DNA of 64,000 bases from SABI01 sp963677695 (GTDB lineage: Bacteria > Spirochaetota > Spirochaetia > Sphaerochaetales > Sphaerochaetaceae): contig CAXXUJ010000001.1 in assembly GCA_963677695.2 (NCBI GenBank), positions 1,798,001 through 1,862,000 on the forward strand, written 5' to 3'. The position numbers were made by a program, and so were the translations under genes. Under the pieces are notes generated by a model. It was given only the letters and a program-made list of their open reading frames with translations. It was not told the DNA's origin and searched no databases. Within the stretch, counting starts at the first letter, position 1. Each line of letters begins with the position of its first letter. Shown here in pieces: positions 35,161-44,791 of this stretch.

Positions 35161-36900
35161 ATGGCAAGAAAGAGAACTCCTCCTACCGTATTTAAGAACA
35201 AACATAGGCAACGGAATGGTGCTATCTTCAGTGATAAATACTATTCATTTAAAGTTCAAATTAATGGTAAAAGAAAGACCATTTCCACGTCTCATACGAG
35301 CAAACGGAAAGCTCAAGATGAAGTGAATTCAATTTTTAATTCTGAGGTGAAGTTTGCTAAACTCATCAAAGACTACTTCATAGAAAGCAATGTAAATAAT
35401 GAATCTTCTCCTGTTGATATAGTGAAGATGGATACAGTTTTAGAATCCTTAAAAGGTCAGGGCTGGCTTAATTGGGAGACTCATCCTAAAAGAGTAGATT
35501 CAAAGAAACAGGGGAAAAACTATGGTTCTAGGCAAGCAAAGAAAATATCTTATGCTTTCAATCATATGTTTTTGGAAACATCAAAATATAACTGGTTTTC
35601 TGGAAAACGGTTAGAAACTATTTCAAGAAAGGACGCTCAACAATTGGCTGATGAGCTATGGTTACATAGAACTTCAAGAGGAGTTAGATGTGAGGGCAAT
35701 GCTGAACTACGGGAAGTGATAGGTAACTACAAGATGAATTTAGTTGCTCTTAAATGCTTTTTCACATATTGTTTTGATGTTCTTAGTATTATTGATAGTA
35801 ATCCGTTCAATGGAATAAGAATCCCTACATCTAATTCTCAAGAAATGAAACCATTCTTTTCTAAACTACACCTTCAAAAGATGTTTGATATTGACTGGCT
35901 TCAAACATTATCAAATGATAAGAAATGGGATAAATTCATCCATAGTTCTGTTTTCAAAGCGTATAAATTCACGGCTTTAACTGGAATGCGTTCAGGAGAG
36001 GTTAGGGCTTTGAAGTGGAAGCAATTTAGGAATGGTAAAATTCTTAAAATTGATCGGGCTTTTAAAGAAAATACTACACGAGAAGAAGATATAGACTTTC
36101 CTAAGTGGAATAAAGTGAGAACAATAGTATTAAGTGACTCAGCGCATAAAATCATTCATGATGGGAATGACCATGGTGGGGAAGAATATGTATTTATGAA
36201 CTCTGTCGGAAACGCTATTGATGCTTCTTCTTGGAGTAAGAAATTCTCCTACTTTATGGAAGAGCTACAAGGGAAGTTATTCTTCTCTGATGATCACTTC
36301 ACGCCCCATTCATTTAGGGGAACATTAAATACCTTGCTTATTGGTGAAAGTTCTGTTTCTCCTGTCTATATCAGACAGTATTTAGGGTGGAGTGATTCTC
36401 AACCTTTATCAGTGGTTCAAGAAAGACATTATACAGGTCGTTCTATAGAAAACACTCTACTGGTAGCAGAGGCAATTCAGAAATTGTTTACTGGAGAGCC
36501 TTTAAAGTGGGAGATGATTACAGATGAAGAAAATCAACGGTTTGCATTTGAGATCAACAACTGGGAATACACTATTTCTCAATTGAATGATTCTGGAAAC
36601 ATGAACAACGCAATTGAAACACTGTCATCAATTAAAAATATTATCTTTAAGGAAGTGAATAACCATTTTCTCTATTGTGATGAATTACCTATAAATGAGA
36701 AAGATAAGATTCTGGAACATTGCAAGTCAGTTATTGCATCAGAGTTTACAGGTATAGATAGTTTGGATGAAGCTTTCCCCCAATGGTTTAAAAAATACTT
36801 GTCTGGAAGGGTAGGCCAAATGAATAGCCGTGTGGGATACGGGATTCAACTTCTCTTAGACTTCCTTGTGAAGCAAAAGAAACAGGAGGCTCACTTATAA
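35161..36900 (+). CDS. int: Tyrosine site-specific integrase
   Basis: A 579-aa phage-type integrase. The N-terminal region is an arm-binding-like basic domain. The catalytic domain has Arg in LTGMRSGEVRALKW, His-x-x-Arg in TPHSFRGTLNTLL, and the C-terminal Tyr in QERHYTGR. About 130 residues extend beyond the Tyr. The start ATG follows AAGGTGGTG. It sits 150 bp from attL, the usual position for an integrase using the adjacent tRNA site. Confidence 0.92.
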   Translation: MARKRTPPTVFKNKHRQRNGAIFSDKYYSFKVQINGKRKTISTSHTSKRKAQDEVNSIFNSEVKFAKLIKDYFIESNVNNESSPVDIVKMDTVLESLKGQGWLNWETHPKRVDSKKQGKNYGSRQAKKISYAFNHMFLETSKYNWFSGKRLETISRKDAQQLADELWLHRTSRGVRCEGNAELREVIGNYKMNLVALKCFFTYCFDVLSIIDSNPFNGIRIPTSNSQEMKPFFSKLHLQKMFDIDWLQTLSNDKKWDKFIHSSVFKAYKFTALTGMRSGEVRALKWKQFRNGKILKIDRAFKENTTREEDIDFPKWNKVRTIVLSDSAHKIIHDGNDHGGEEYVFMNSVGNAIDASSWSKKFSYFMEELQGKLFFSDDHFTPHSFRGTLNTLLIGESSVSPVYIRQYLGWSDSQPLSVVQERHYTGRSIENTLLVAEAIQKLFTGEPLKWEMITDEENQRFAFEINNWEYTISQLNDSGNMNNAIETLSSIKNIIFKEVNNHFLYCDELPINEKDKILEHCKSVIASEFTGIDSLDEAFPQWFKKYLSGRVGQMNSRVGYGIQLLLDFLVKQKKQEAHL

Positions 36901-36988
36901 GGTAAGCCTTCTTGTTTCTACATTGGAGTCTCAGTATGGGTGATGGGTCTAGAGAGTCTTCTCAACCTGCACTTTTAAGTCTAAAATA

Positions 36989-37237
36989 ATGAAGTTCTTT
37001 GATACTGCTATAGTTAGAGCTGAGATTGATACTGAAGGACGTGCCCTCACACCTCATTCTCTTAGACATAATGCTAATTCTATATTAAGAGAAGCTGGTG
37101 TTAACCCCGATAAAATCAGAGCATCTCTTGGATGGAGTTCCGAAGCAATTCAAAACAGATACACCCACTGGACACCTGAGCATTTAGAAGATTTAGGGAA
37201 TGTGATTGAAACTCAAATTGGTCAATTGGGAGGTTAA
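36989..37237 (+). pseudogene. Integrase C-terminal remnant
   Basis: An 82-aa open frame that encodes only the end of a tyrosine recombinase: His-x-x-Arg in TPHSLRHNANSILREAG, then ASLGWSSEAIQNRYTHW with the likely nucleophile Tyr. The N-terminal domains and the first catalytic Arg are missing. It is not a copy of the integrase end at 35161, so it is probably left from another, earlier or stacked, integration at the same tRNA. Confidence 0.8.
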
Positions 37238-37259
37238 TTCTACTACTTCTCATTCTGGA

Positions 37260-37296
37260 AATAGAGACTCCATGAACCACTGGGGTCTCTATTTTA
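37260..37296. terminator. Bidirectional hairpin terminator
   Basis: A 9-bp perfect stem (aatagagac / gtctctatt) is followed by T on the plus strand. It lies between the integrase remnant and the convergent helicase gene. Confidence 0.65.
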
Positions 37297-37510
37297 ACAC
37301 CCCGTATCTGTATAATATATATGGGACATAATATTTATTTAATCTATTCTTCTCTACATCTACTCAAGTATTATACATCTTATTCCATTCAAACAAGTTA
37401 CCATACTCTCTATCTCTATTCCCCTCTTATATTCCTATAAACTCCATTCTCTCCAATACCTATACCCCTCATGTAAAAGCCTTATTCACATCTTTTCATT
37501 TCACCATTCA

Positions 37511-39511
37511 CTATGAAACCCCTAACTTTTTCATATTCTCCTCTATCTCCTCCCCATGGTAATAGGAAACCCAGTTATAGAATAAATCCTCTAACTCTCC
37601 TCTCTCACTCTTATCAAGTAAGTTAAGGACTCTTCTATCTCCATCTAATGCCATCTTCCTATCCAAAAAACTACCTCTTGCTCTCATCTCAATCTTATAC
37701 AGTTCATCTATATGAATCCTATTCTCATTTTCCTTGTTCTTGGGATAGTACAGACAAGATGTAATAGAACTATATCTGTCCTTATGATGATTTACATAAA
37801 GAGTGTCATGCAGGAGAGAAAAGTAGTGATACAGATCACTTGCATTACCTATTTCCCTCTTCCTTTCATTCAGGATACTGCTATATCTACCTTCCTCTAT
37901 CATCTTCTCTATAAGAGGAATAATCCCTTTCTCTATATCTTCTTCCCTATCAAATCTTATGAATCTACATAGATCCACTCTATTAACCATGATATCCTCT
38001 ATCCTTACCCTATTATCATAGAATTGTAATAGTTCATTGATACAGGCCTGAATGACCTTAGTATCAGAGAACCCATTCCTTTTTAAGAGATTGAGATCTT
38101 TAAATTTGAAGTAATATGCCTTTGCTGAATGATGAAGAGATATAGAATATTCCATCCAATAATCAGATACAGTTCTTAGGATAGACTGATACCGATACTG
38201 TGTTGTCCCTTCCTTCTTGATGTATGGTAAAAATGGACAATCTTTAACCTTTACTTTCAGTTCCAGAGAATCTATGTAATTGTCTTTAATCTTATTCCAA
38301 GTAAGGTTCTTATTCTTCTCTATCTTATTTCTGATAAGAAATGGTTTAGAGAGATCTCTCTGTGTACTATGGAACTCATAAGTATCATCTGTGAACACTT
38401 TCTTTTCATTTCCCATAGGATATGAGGAAGTGATAAAGAGTCTTTTAGAAGCTCTGGATATAGCGGTATAGCAGATGGTAGTAATCTCTGGATCAGATTC
38501 TACATCATAGTGGAATCCTACATAGAAGATGTAATCCTTCTCATCTCCTTTCATTGTGTGTACTGTACTTACAGAGACTCTGGGATTCTCCCTGTATACT
38601 TTCTCATATTTTTCTATATCCTTCTTACTTCTCCCTAATATTCCAATAGAAAATCCCTCAGAAACGCTCTCAATCTCTTTCTCTATATACGTCTGTTCCT
38701 CTTTCATGTTAGTAAAGTAGTAGACTATGGGCTTTCTCTTCCATTTACTCTTCTCTCCTACTGACAAATCATAGAGATATTCCTTCTCTGTACCTGATGT
38801 ATTCACAACAAACTCATTGATGAACTTCAGAATTTCAGGATTCTTCACCCTATGGTTTGTAGTTAGGTACTGCACCTCATATGATTCATCCCCATAGAGT
38901 GAAGAAGGTTCATTGATTACATTAGAGAGAGGGAACTTCCCATGCTTATCCTGAAAACCGTAAATCCTTTGATGCCTATCCCCTGCTATAATGACTCCTG
39001 TACTATTCCCCACCCTCTTTAACTTCTTGATAACAGCCATGTAGTCCTCCCTGAAGTCTTGTATTTCATCAGCTAGAATAAGTTTCATCTCTGAAAAGGT
39101 TGTATTGAGCATTTTCCCTCTAGTTAAACCAGCAATATCATCATCTCTTAGTCCCAAGAAAAGAGAGATGAGTTCATCATAATCTTTACTCTTCAAATCC
39201 TTACTGTGTTCCTCTTCATTCATACCAGCAAACTGAAGAGGTAGCAGCCCCATATCCCTCAGTACTGAATAGCAGAGAGAATGAACAGTCTTTACATTGT
39301 TCTTATTGAAGTAGTGGGACTTATTGAGATAGCTTTTACTCAATCTTTTATCAAAGGTAAGGATAAGGAATTCATATTGTCTCAGATTTCCTTGCTTTAT
39401 CTCATATTCTACCATCTGGGTGAGGGCAAGACTTTTCCCTACTCCACCAAGACCAAGAAGCACCAGATTCCTAATGTTGCTTCTACTCTCTTTATGAAGG
39501 GAGTTACTCAT
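37511..39511 (-). CDS. UvrD-like superfamily 1 helicase with long C-terminal extension
   Basis: A 666-aa protein. The N-terminal two thirds form an SF1A helicase: Walker A GLGGVGKS, motif II MKLILADEIQDF, motif III IIAGDRHQRIYGFQD, motif V VSVSTVHTMKGDEKDYI and motif VI CYTAISRASKRLFIT. The last 250 or so residues are not part of a normal UvrD; a stretch around VNRVDLCRFIRFD recalls replication-initiation proteins of small replicons, but this is a weak resemblance. The ATG at 39511 has TTGGAGGGG upstream and overlaps the preceding gene by eight bases. It could replicate or mobilise the island, or act in defence. Confidence 0.8.
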   Translation of the reverse strand: MSNSLHKESRSNIRNLVLLGLGGVGKSLALTQMVEYEIKQGNLRQYEFLILTFDKRLSKSYLNKSHYFNKNNVKTVHSLCYSVLRDMGLLPLQFAGMNEEEHSKDLKSKDYDELISLFLGLRDDDIAGLTRGKMLNTTFSEMKLILADEIQDFREDYMAVIKKLKRVGNSTGVIIAGDRHQRIYGFQDKHGKFPLSNVINEPSSLYGDESYEVQYLTTNHRVKNPEILKFINEFVVNTSGTEKEYLYDLSVGEKSKWKRKPIVYYFTNMKEEQTYIEKEIESVSEGFSIGILGRSKKDIEKYEKVYRENPRVSVSTVHTMKGDEKDYIFYVGFHYDVESDPEITTICYTAISRASKRLFITSSYPMGNEKKVFTDDTYEFHSTQRDLSKPFLIRNKIEKNKNLTWNKIKDNYIDSLELKVKVKDCPFLPYIKKEGTTQYRYQSILRTVSDYWMEYSISLHHSAKAYYFKFKDLNLLKRNGFSDTKVIQACINELLQFYDNRVRIEDIMVNRVDLCRFIRFDREEDIEKGIIPLIEKMIEEGRYSSILNERKREIGNASDLYHYFSLLHDTLYVNHHKDRYSSITSCLYYPKNKENENRIHIDELYKIEMRARGSFLDRKMALDGDRRVLNLLDKSERGELEDLFYNWVSYYHGEEIEENMKKLGVS

Positions 39512-39746
39512 TCTCCCCTCCAATAATCTCATCAGACTGAACTATCCATTCAATGATGGTGGGCCTCAGCCATTTCTTTTTCCCCCCAATCCGACCTTCA
39601 GGAATTCCTCTAAGAGGTTGTAGATATCTCTTGTTACAGGCCGTCTTGTAATTTAGGCTTTTTAACTCACATGCTTCTTTGAGGCTGAACCACATCTGTA
39701 CTGGAATGATGGCTTCAACTGATTCTGTTACTGATACTTTTTTCAT
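39504..39746 (-). CDS. Small helix-turn-helix protein, AlpA/excisionase-like
   Basis: An 80-aa protein with one predicted helix-turn-helix (WFSLKEACELKSLNYKTACN) and a basic wing (GRIGGKKKWLRPTIIEWI), the layout of AlpA and Xis proteins that control excision of integrated elements. It has a good AAGGAG site and is coupled to the helicase by overlap. It may direct excision by the integrase at 35161 or activate the operon. Confidence 0.65.
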   Translation of the reverse strand: MKKVSVTESVEAIIPVQMWFSLKEACELKSLNYKTACNKRYLQPLRGIPEGRIGGKKKWLRPTIIEWIVQSDEIIGGENE

Positions 39747-40008
39747 GAAAAGCTCCTTACTATTTGATTTCAGGAGCTACTCATTTCATTGCTCCTAATA
39801 TAATAGTGTGAGTTTTCAGAAAAAACCTTCCTTCTATTAACTTAGGGAATACAAGGGAGTTATAGAGAGTTGGAACTCATTTCTTTCTTAACCCCCCACA
39901 CTATTACAAATGGAAGATAGAAAGGGCATAAAACCCTTTCCTCCCCTCTGTGGGGGTAGAAAAATGAGGTAATAAAAAATGTTTGGTTTTCAGTTCAAGA
40001 ACCTAATC

Positions 40009-41133
40009 TTATAGAGGATTCTGCCTTTCTCTCTCCTCTGCCTCAATGAGTGATTTAAGCAGTTGAGTACCTCTTAATTCATTAACGGTGATTTTTTCTG
40101 TTATGAATCTGCCTCCAGTAGAGATTTTTTTAAGTTTCACCCTATCTGGATTATCATGAAAGAGAGCAAACTCAAAAGGATATTGAAGTTTGTTATTTTC
40201 TTGAGTAGTGAACAACACTCTTTGAAATCTCAGATTTCCATAAAGATCATAAGAAATAACAAATCCTGGTTTTTCAGGAGCATTAGGGATATCTGGCAAG
40301 TCTATAGAATCATATTCAGTTATTTCAAAAAATTCATTTGGCAAATTCAGATACCAACCATCCCCTTCTTCTACAACAGGTACTGGGTTCTTCCAAATAG
40401 TTAAAAGAGACCTATCAATCGCCTCAGGTTCAATAATAACTTTTGGATCTAACATCCTCATATCAATAAAGCGGATTTTTTTATCCTTCCTAACAGGGAA
40501 AATATATAGATCATCAGTGCTAAATCCATCAGTCCCTAGATAAAACTCAAGTTTGCCAATATCTTTGCCATAAAAGGTATTGACTATAGCACTAGGAATC
40601 CTAAGCTTCAGAGAGTTTTTGTTTTTATCCTTTTGATAGGGAAAAATCAGAGATTCTTGAAGCAGTATCCACCTACTCATGTTTCCCCAATCCTTAGTTT
40701 TCTCACCAGCTTTTGAAAAGAAGTAAGAATAACAGGTCTCTATTTCCAGTTCACCCAAAACAAGACTGCTTCTAGGGTATACCTGATCTACAAGCAATCT
40801 ACTGTGTGTGAAATCCTTCTTGATGATGTCTAGGAGATATCCAAATTGTTTCTCTGCTTTGGAATTAGATTTTTCTTCCAAGGCTTTCAGCTTATATTGA
40901 TTAGGCAGAGAAGTTTTATTACCAGTTCTACGTTGTATAAAATCATTAGTAACTTTGTATTCATATAGCTCTCTGAACTTTTTCTCATCTGTGATAAGTG
41001 GGGAAGGCTCCTTGCTGTCATAAATATAAGCTAGATGTTCTCCCTTTACGAAGGATTCAAAATCAAACTCGTTGAAACCATCAAAAATATCAAGAAATGG
41101 TTCTATGATTTCCCTATTCTTTACTTTAGCCAT
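40009..41133 (-). CDS. Uncharacterised island protein
   Basis: A 374-aa soluble protein with no motif I recognise. It is rich in Phe, Tyr, Lys and Glu, and its C-terminal half has strand-rich segments (KPGFVISYDLYGNLRFQRVLF). It starts with ATG behind an AGAGG site and has its own promoter region with an 11-bp inverted repeat. It is not coupled to the helicase operon, from which 260 bp separate it. No function is assigned. Confidence 0.65.
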   Translation of the reverse strand: MAKVKNREIIEPFLDIFDGFNEFDFESFVKGEHLAYIYDSKEPSPLITDEKKFRELYEYKVTNDFIQRRTGNKTSLPNQYKLKALEEKSNSKAEKQFGYLLDIIKKDFTHSRLLVDQVYPRSSLVLGELEIETCYSYFFSKAGEKTKDWGNMSRWILLQESLIFPYQKDKNKNSLKLRIPSAIVNTFYGKDIGKLEFYLGTDGFSTDDLYIFPVRKDKKIRFIDMRMLDPKVIIEPEAIDRSLLTIWKNPVPVVEEGDGWYLNLPNEFFEITEYDSIDLPDIPNAPEKPGFVISYDLYGNLRFQRVLFTTQENNKLQYPFEFALFHDNPDRVKLKKISTGGRFITEKITVNELRGTQLLKSLIEAEERERQNPL

Positions 41134-41152
41134 TAGAGACCTCTTTTACCCA

Positions 41153-41192
41153 CGTATTTGATTAACACTATAAAGTCTCTAAATCAAATACG
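41153..41192 (-). promoter_or_regulatory. Inverted-repeat operator over the promoter of the 40009-41133 gene
   Basis: An 11-bp perfect inverted repeat (cgtatttgatt / aatcaaatacg) brackets 18 bp that on the minus strand contain a tatagt -10-like box. It lies 20 bp upstream of the start codon of the unknown gene, a typical place for a repressor site. Confidence 0.55.
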
Positions 41193-41318
41193 CTAGTCAT
41201 TCATTTATTCCTTTCTCCTTCTAAAATCACCAAGAGGCTCTCTCCTTCAAAACACCACTATTATAGTGTCCCCCCTATGAAATTGAGGGACAAATACAGA
41301 GTTTAGGAGAACACGTAT

Positions 41319-41480
41319 ATGAATACAGAAGAGATACTTAAAAAGGAAAGATTAAAAACTGAGCACAAAACATCTATTTCAAGCAATTCTAGAAGGGATA
41401 GATTGAAGATACTGCCTGAGCAGATACTTCTGGTTGCAGTGGTGATATTCTTTACTGTGATTACTGTTGTTCAGGCATAA
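41319..41480 (+). CDS. Small single-pass membrane protein
   Basis: A 53-codon frame with a good ribosome site (TTAGGAGA, seven to eight bases from the ATG). The first 33 residues are charged and Lys/Arg-rich, and the last 20 form a hydrophobic helix (ILLVAVVIFFTVITVVQA). Such tail-anchored peptides occur in toxin-antitoxin and phage-derived modules. There is no relative that I recognise, and there is no other gene between 41134 and 41760. Confidence 0.45.
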   Translation: MNTEEILKKERLKTEHKTSISSNSRRDRLKILPEQILLVAVVIFFTVITVVQA

Positions 41481-41947
41481 TAGGAATTCCCCAGAGGGAC
41501 AACATCCCTCAGTTCAATTCTGAGCTAAAACTCTACAGTATTACAAAGGGATCAGAGACTTTCCTTTTTCAGATGAGAGTTTATACCATCTTAAATAGAA
41601 GATTAAAAACTCCCTTATTTTACAATAGTTTGAGAGAGACTTAGGAGAGGTTGTAAAGGATTACCTTTAGACCTTGATTCCACAATACATTTGCATTACA
41701 TTAAAAGCGTCCTTTCACAGGTAAGTAAAAAAAATGGTGAAAACTTACAAGGAGGACAATATGTCAAAATATTCCACTGATTATCTCAACATGGCTCATA
41801 AGCTGGCCTCGACGGTCTGACCCTACCACCTGACCGGAGAAAACCAGTCCACTGAACGGAGTGAAACAGTCCACCCTTTTTAATAAAGCATAGAGTATCC
41901 TTGAATAAGGCATGCTGAGCATGTCATCTAAATTCAAGGAGGTCACT

Positions 41948-43504
41948 ATGACCAATTACAAGGAAATCCTGCGTATGCATTGTGCAGGGTATAGCCAACG
42001 CGTCATCGCTAAGAGTCTTCAATGCTCTCGTGATGCTGTTTCACTGTGTCTCAAACGGGTTAGGGAACGAGAAATTAAACTTCCTATCCCCGAGGAGGTA
42101 ACGAACGCCGAGTTAAAGGAGATGTTACTCAACACTCAGCAGGGAGTAAGAAACCCTGACTATTTGCTTCCTGACTTCGCTAAAATAGTAAAAGAGCTGA
42201 AAAGACCCCATGTCACGAACGGTCTGCTATGGACAGAATATCTTATTCAATGCAAAAGTTCTTCACTGAAACCTTACAGCATCAGCCAGTTCAATGCATT
42301 GCTGAGAGATTATGCTCAGAAGAAGAATATCAGTCTTCGTCAGGATCATCATCCCGGTGAAGTATTGGAGCTTGACTGGTCTGGATCAGCAATCCTGTTG
42401 AGTAATAGGTTGACAGATGATGCTATTCCCTGTCATCTGTTCACTGCAGCGTTTCCTTTCAGCAGTTACTTCTATGTTGAAGCTTTTGCAGACGAAGCAA
42501 TTCATTCCTGGATCAGCGGTATTGTTCACGCCCTTTCATTCTTCAAAGGTGTCCCGCTCATTTTAAAACCGGACAATCTCAAAACAGCCGTTATCAAGGC
42601 TGACAAATATGAACCTGAACTGAATACCGCTATGGTCGAATTGGCTAATCATTACAACACAGTCGTTGTCCCTGCTAGAGTACGGGCTCCCAGGGACAAG
42701 AATGTCGTTGAAAGTGCTGTCGGCTATGCATCTCGACACATCATCGCAGCTTTACGAAATCAGAAATTTTTCTCTATCAATGAGATGAATACCTGTATCT
42801 GGGAGTTGATGGATCAACTCAATGCAGATGAGTTCAAAAAGAAGGAAGGTAGTCGCCTCCTGTTGTTTTCCGAACAAGAACAACCGGAACTGCTGCCTCT
42901 CCCTCTCAAACCCTTTGAACTTTTCGAGAGGGCGAAAGCAACAGTCAGCCGTGACTACCATATCGAGTTCGCCAAAGCTTTCTACAGCGTACCACCAAGT
43001 TTTGTGAAAAGCGAGGTGTTCGTGAAGGCTTCGGTTAATACTGTATTCATATTCGATAGGAAAGGGCGGCGTATCACGGAACATCCGCGATGCAAGTTCA
43101 AGGGGCAGAGGAACACATTGCCTGAGCATGTTCATGACAAACATGCTGACTACTTGATGTGGTCAGGAGATTACTTCCTGTCCAAGGCACGAAAGATCGG
43201 CCCAGAAACAGAGAAGACGATCTCCATAGTACTTAAAAGTAGAGAATATGAAGTTCAATCTTATCGAAGCTGTGTCGGAATCCTCAACTTGGTAAAGAAG
43301 TATGGACCAATACTGGAACTTGCCTGCAAAGAGGCGAACAGTAATGGGCTGCGTTCTTTCAAAGCAGTAAATACGATTGCAAAAACACTCAAGGATGCGG
43401 CTCCTGTTACACCCGCCACTCCATTTGAAATATCATTACCAGACGATGATCTGAATGATTTGTATTGCATTCACAAGCAGGAGGTACCTAATGAGACCTT
43501 CTGA
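41948..43504 (+). CDS. istA: IS21 transposase IstA
   Basis: A 518-aa DDE recombinase. The N-terminal helix-turn-helix is MHCAGYSQRVIAKSLQCSRD. The integrase core has Asp in VLELDWSGSAI, the second Asp in LKPDNLKTAV and Glu in DKNVVESAVGYA. The ATG at 41948 follows AAGGAGG; the upstream in-frame ATG at 41912 has no ribosome site. It overlaps istB by 14 bases, the usual IS21 arrangement. Confidence 0.95.
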   Translation: MTNYKEILRMHCAGYSQRVIAKSLQCSRDAVSLCLKRVREREIKLPIPEEVTNAELKEMLLNTQQGVRNPDYLLPDFAKIVKELKRPHVTNGLLWTEYLIQCKSSSLKPYSISQFNALLRDYAQKKNISLRQDHHPGEVLELDWSGSAILLSNRLTDDAIPCHLFTAAFPFSSYFYVEAFADEAIHSWISGIVHALSFFKGVPLILKPDNLKTAVIKADKYEPELNTAMVELANHYNTVVVPARVRAPRDKNVVESAVGYASRHIIAALRNQKFFSINEMNTCIWELMDQLNADEFKKKEGSRLLLFSEQEQPELLPLPLKPFELFERAKATVSRDYHIEFAKAFYSVPPSFVKSEVFVKASVNTVFIFDRKGRRITEHPRCKFKGQRNTLPEHVHDKHADYLMWSGDYFLSKARKIGPETEKTISIVLKSREYEVQSYRSCVGILNLVKKYGPILELACKEANSNGLRSFKAVNTIAKTLKDAAPVTPATPFEISLPDDDLNDLYCIHKQEVPNETF

Positions 43505-44243
43505 ACAGCAATTGGTTTTAAATTTTGAAAAGTTAGGAGCGGAAGGCATCTCCATGTCACTTCTAGAAGCCTTCAGCTCTCCATCAAAACAACATGTTCC
43601 TTTCATAGAAGTCCTTCTGGAAGCAACACACGCAGAATTGGAGAAACGAAGATCTTCCCGTGCTGACCGGCTCCTTAAACGTGCGAAACTTCATAATACA
43701 GTCGCTCATCTCGATGAGATCGAATATCGTCCCGAGCGAAATCTCGATAAGATTCTGATCGATCGGTTAAGCACGTGTGAATACATTGCAGCGTGTTCCA
43801 ATGTCATTATCGTTGGGGCTGCAGGCACTGGCAAGACCTACCTATCTCGAGCTCTTGCGCGACAAGCCTGTGAATATGGCTACAGAACAAGGGTGGTCTC
43901 TTACTCTCCTCTCTTGAGAGAACTTAGCCATCTGAATAGGACTGATACAGTGAAGTATGACAAACGGATACTCTACTACAGTAGATTCCCTGTGTTGCTG
44001 ATCGATGAATGGCTATGTCAGCAACCTGATAAAATCTGGGTCAATATCCTGTTGGAACTCATGGAGCTTAGGTACAATTCTACATCTACGATAATCTGTA
44101 CTCAGCTGCCGCCTGATAATTGGCCTACTGTCATGGGAAATGTTGCTTTGGGACAGGCGATTTTAGGACGTGTTAAAACAGCATCTTTTCAGATAGATCT
44201 TGATGGGCCAGATTTGAGAACAAGACACTCAGCGAAACCATAA
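43491..44243 (+). CDS. istB: IS21 helper ATPase IstB
   Basis: A 250-aa AAA+ ATPase that assists IstA in target selection. The Walker A is VGAAGTGKTYLSRAL and the Walker B is FPVLLIDEWL. The start ATG at 43491 has a CAGGAGG site and lies inside the end of istA. Full length. Confidence 0.95.
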   Translation: MRPSEQQLVLNFEKLGAEGISMSLLEAFSSPSKQHVPFIEVLLEATHAELEKRRSSRADRLLKRAKLHNTVAHLDEIEYRPERNLDKILIDRLSTCEYIAACSNVIIVGAAGTGKTYLSRALARQACEYGYRTRVVSYSPLLRELSHLNRTDTVKYDKRILYYSRFPVLLIDEWLCQQPDKIWVNILLELMELRYNSTSTIICTQLPPDNWPTVMGNVALGQAILGRVKTASFQIDLDGPDLRTRHSAKP

Positions 44244-44642
44244 TTCTGAATACTGCTCCCTGTCAGCCCACTGAGACTGGCAGGGTTCGCTCCATTCATT
44301 GGCAGGGTTTACACCGGTTGTATGGTCGGGTTCCATCGTCGAGGCCAATAAGCATACCTTCAAGAATGAAGAAGAAATCTCTGCAAGTTCCAAAGTTGTG
44401 TGTGCTTACTGCGGTAGGTTATATGATCCTGAGAAATATAAGCCTGAAATGGTCGAAGAACATGATGGACAAAGAACTGCGTTCTGTCACTTCTGCCCTG
44501 TAGATGCTCTGCTGGGAAATTTTTCAGGACTACCTATATCTGATGAAACCTTCCTTAAAGAATGTTGTGCAGATTGGTTCGCAGGTCAGGAAGTTCAGCT
44601 TATTGAGATAGAATAACCTCTTTTATCTCTTAGCAATTTCTC

Positions 44643-44692
44643 ACCTCCTAATACTCTGGTAATAGAATTAACACTATGCCAAATTAGGAGGT
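44643..44692. promoter_or_regulatory. 10-bp inverted repeat downstream of the split gene
   Basis: Perfect arms acctcctaat (44643-44652) and attaggaggt (44683-44692) are separated by 30 bp. The stretch 44617-44791 holds no other recognisable feature; the arm attaggaggt looks like a ribosome site but leads only to a three-codon frame. It could be a weak terminator or an operator. Confidence 0.4.
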
Positions 44693-44791
44693 TCATCATA
44701 AATGAACTACTGAAAGAACTTAGCAAGTTCTTAACGGACTTCAACAAGATCTGATTTCCCATTGTTCCCCGTATACATCTGCCTAGTAAAT

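Larger units (their letters stand above)
41804..44347 (+). mobile_element. IS21-family insertion sequence
   Basis: A 2544-bp element starting TGGCCTCGACG and ending with the inverse CGTCGAGGCCA; similarity between ends continues inward (cctaccacctgaccgg against the matching right-end segment). The ends are TG...CA, as in the IS21 family. It is flanked by the 6-bp direct repeat ATAAGC (41798-41803 and 44348-44353). It carries istA and istB, both intact. Confidence 0.95.
41761..44616 (+). pseudogene. Zinc-binding cytoplasmic protein gene split by IS21 element
   Basis: Joining 41761-41803 to 44354-44616, which removes the IS and one copy of its 6-bp target repeat, restores one uninterrupted frame of about 101 aa. 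It begins MSKYSTDYLNMAHKHTFKNE and has two Cys pairs (CAYCG and CHFC), a hydrophobic GLPISDETFLKE segment and a Trp-Phe near the end. This resembles small bacterial cytoplasmic proteins with zinc-ribbon Cys pairs. The original start has an AAGGAGG site. The second part still has an open frame, now starting inside the IS end, but the native N-terminus is lost. Confidence 0.88.
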
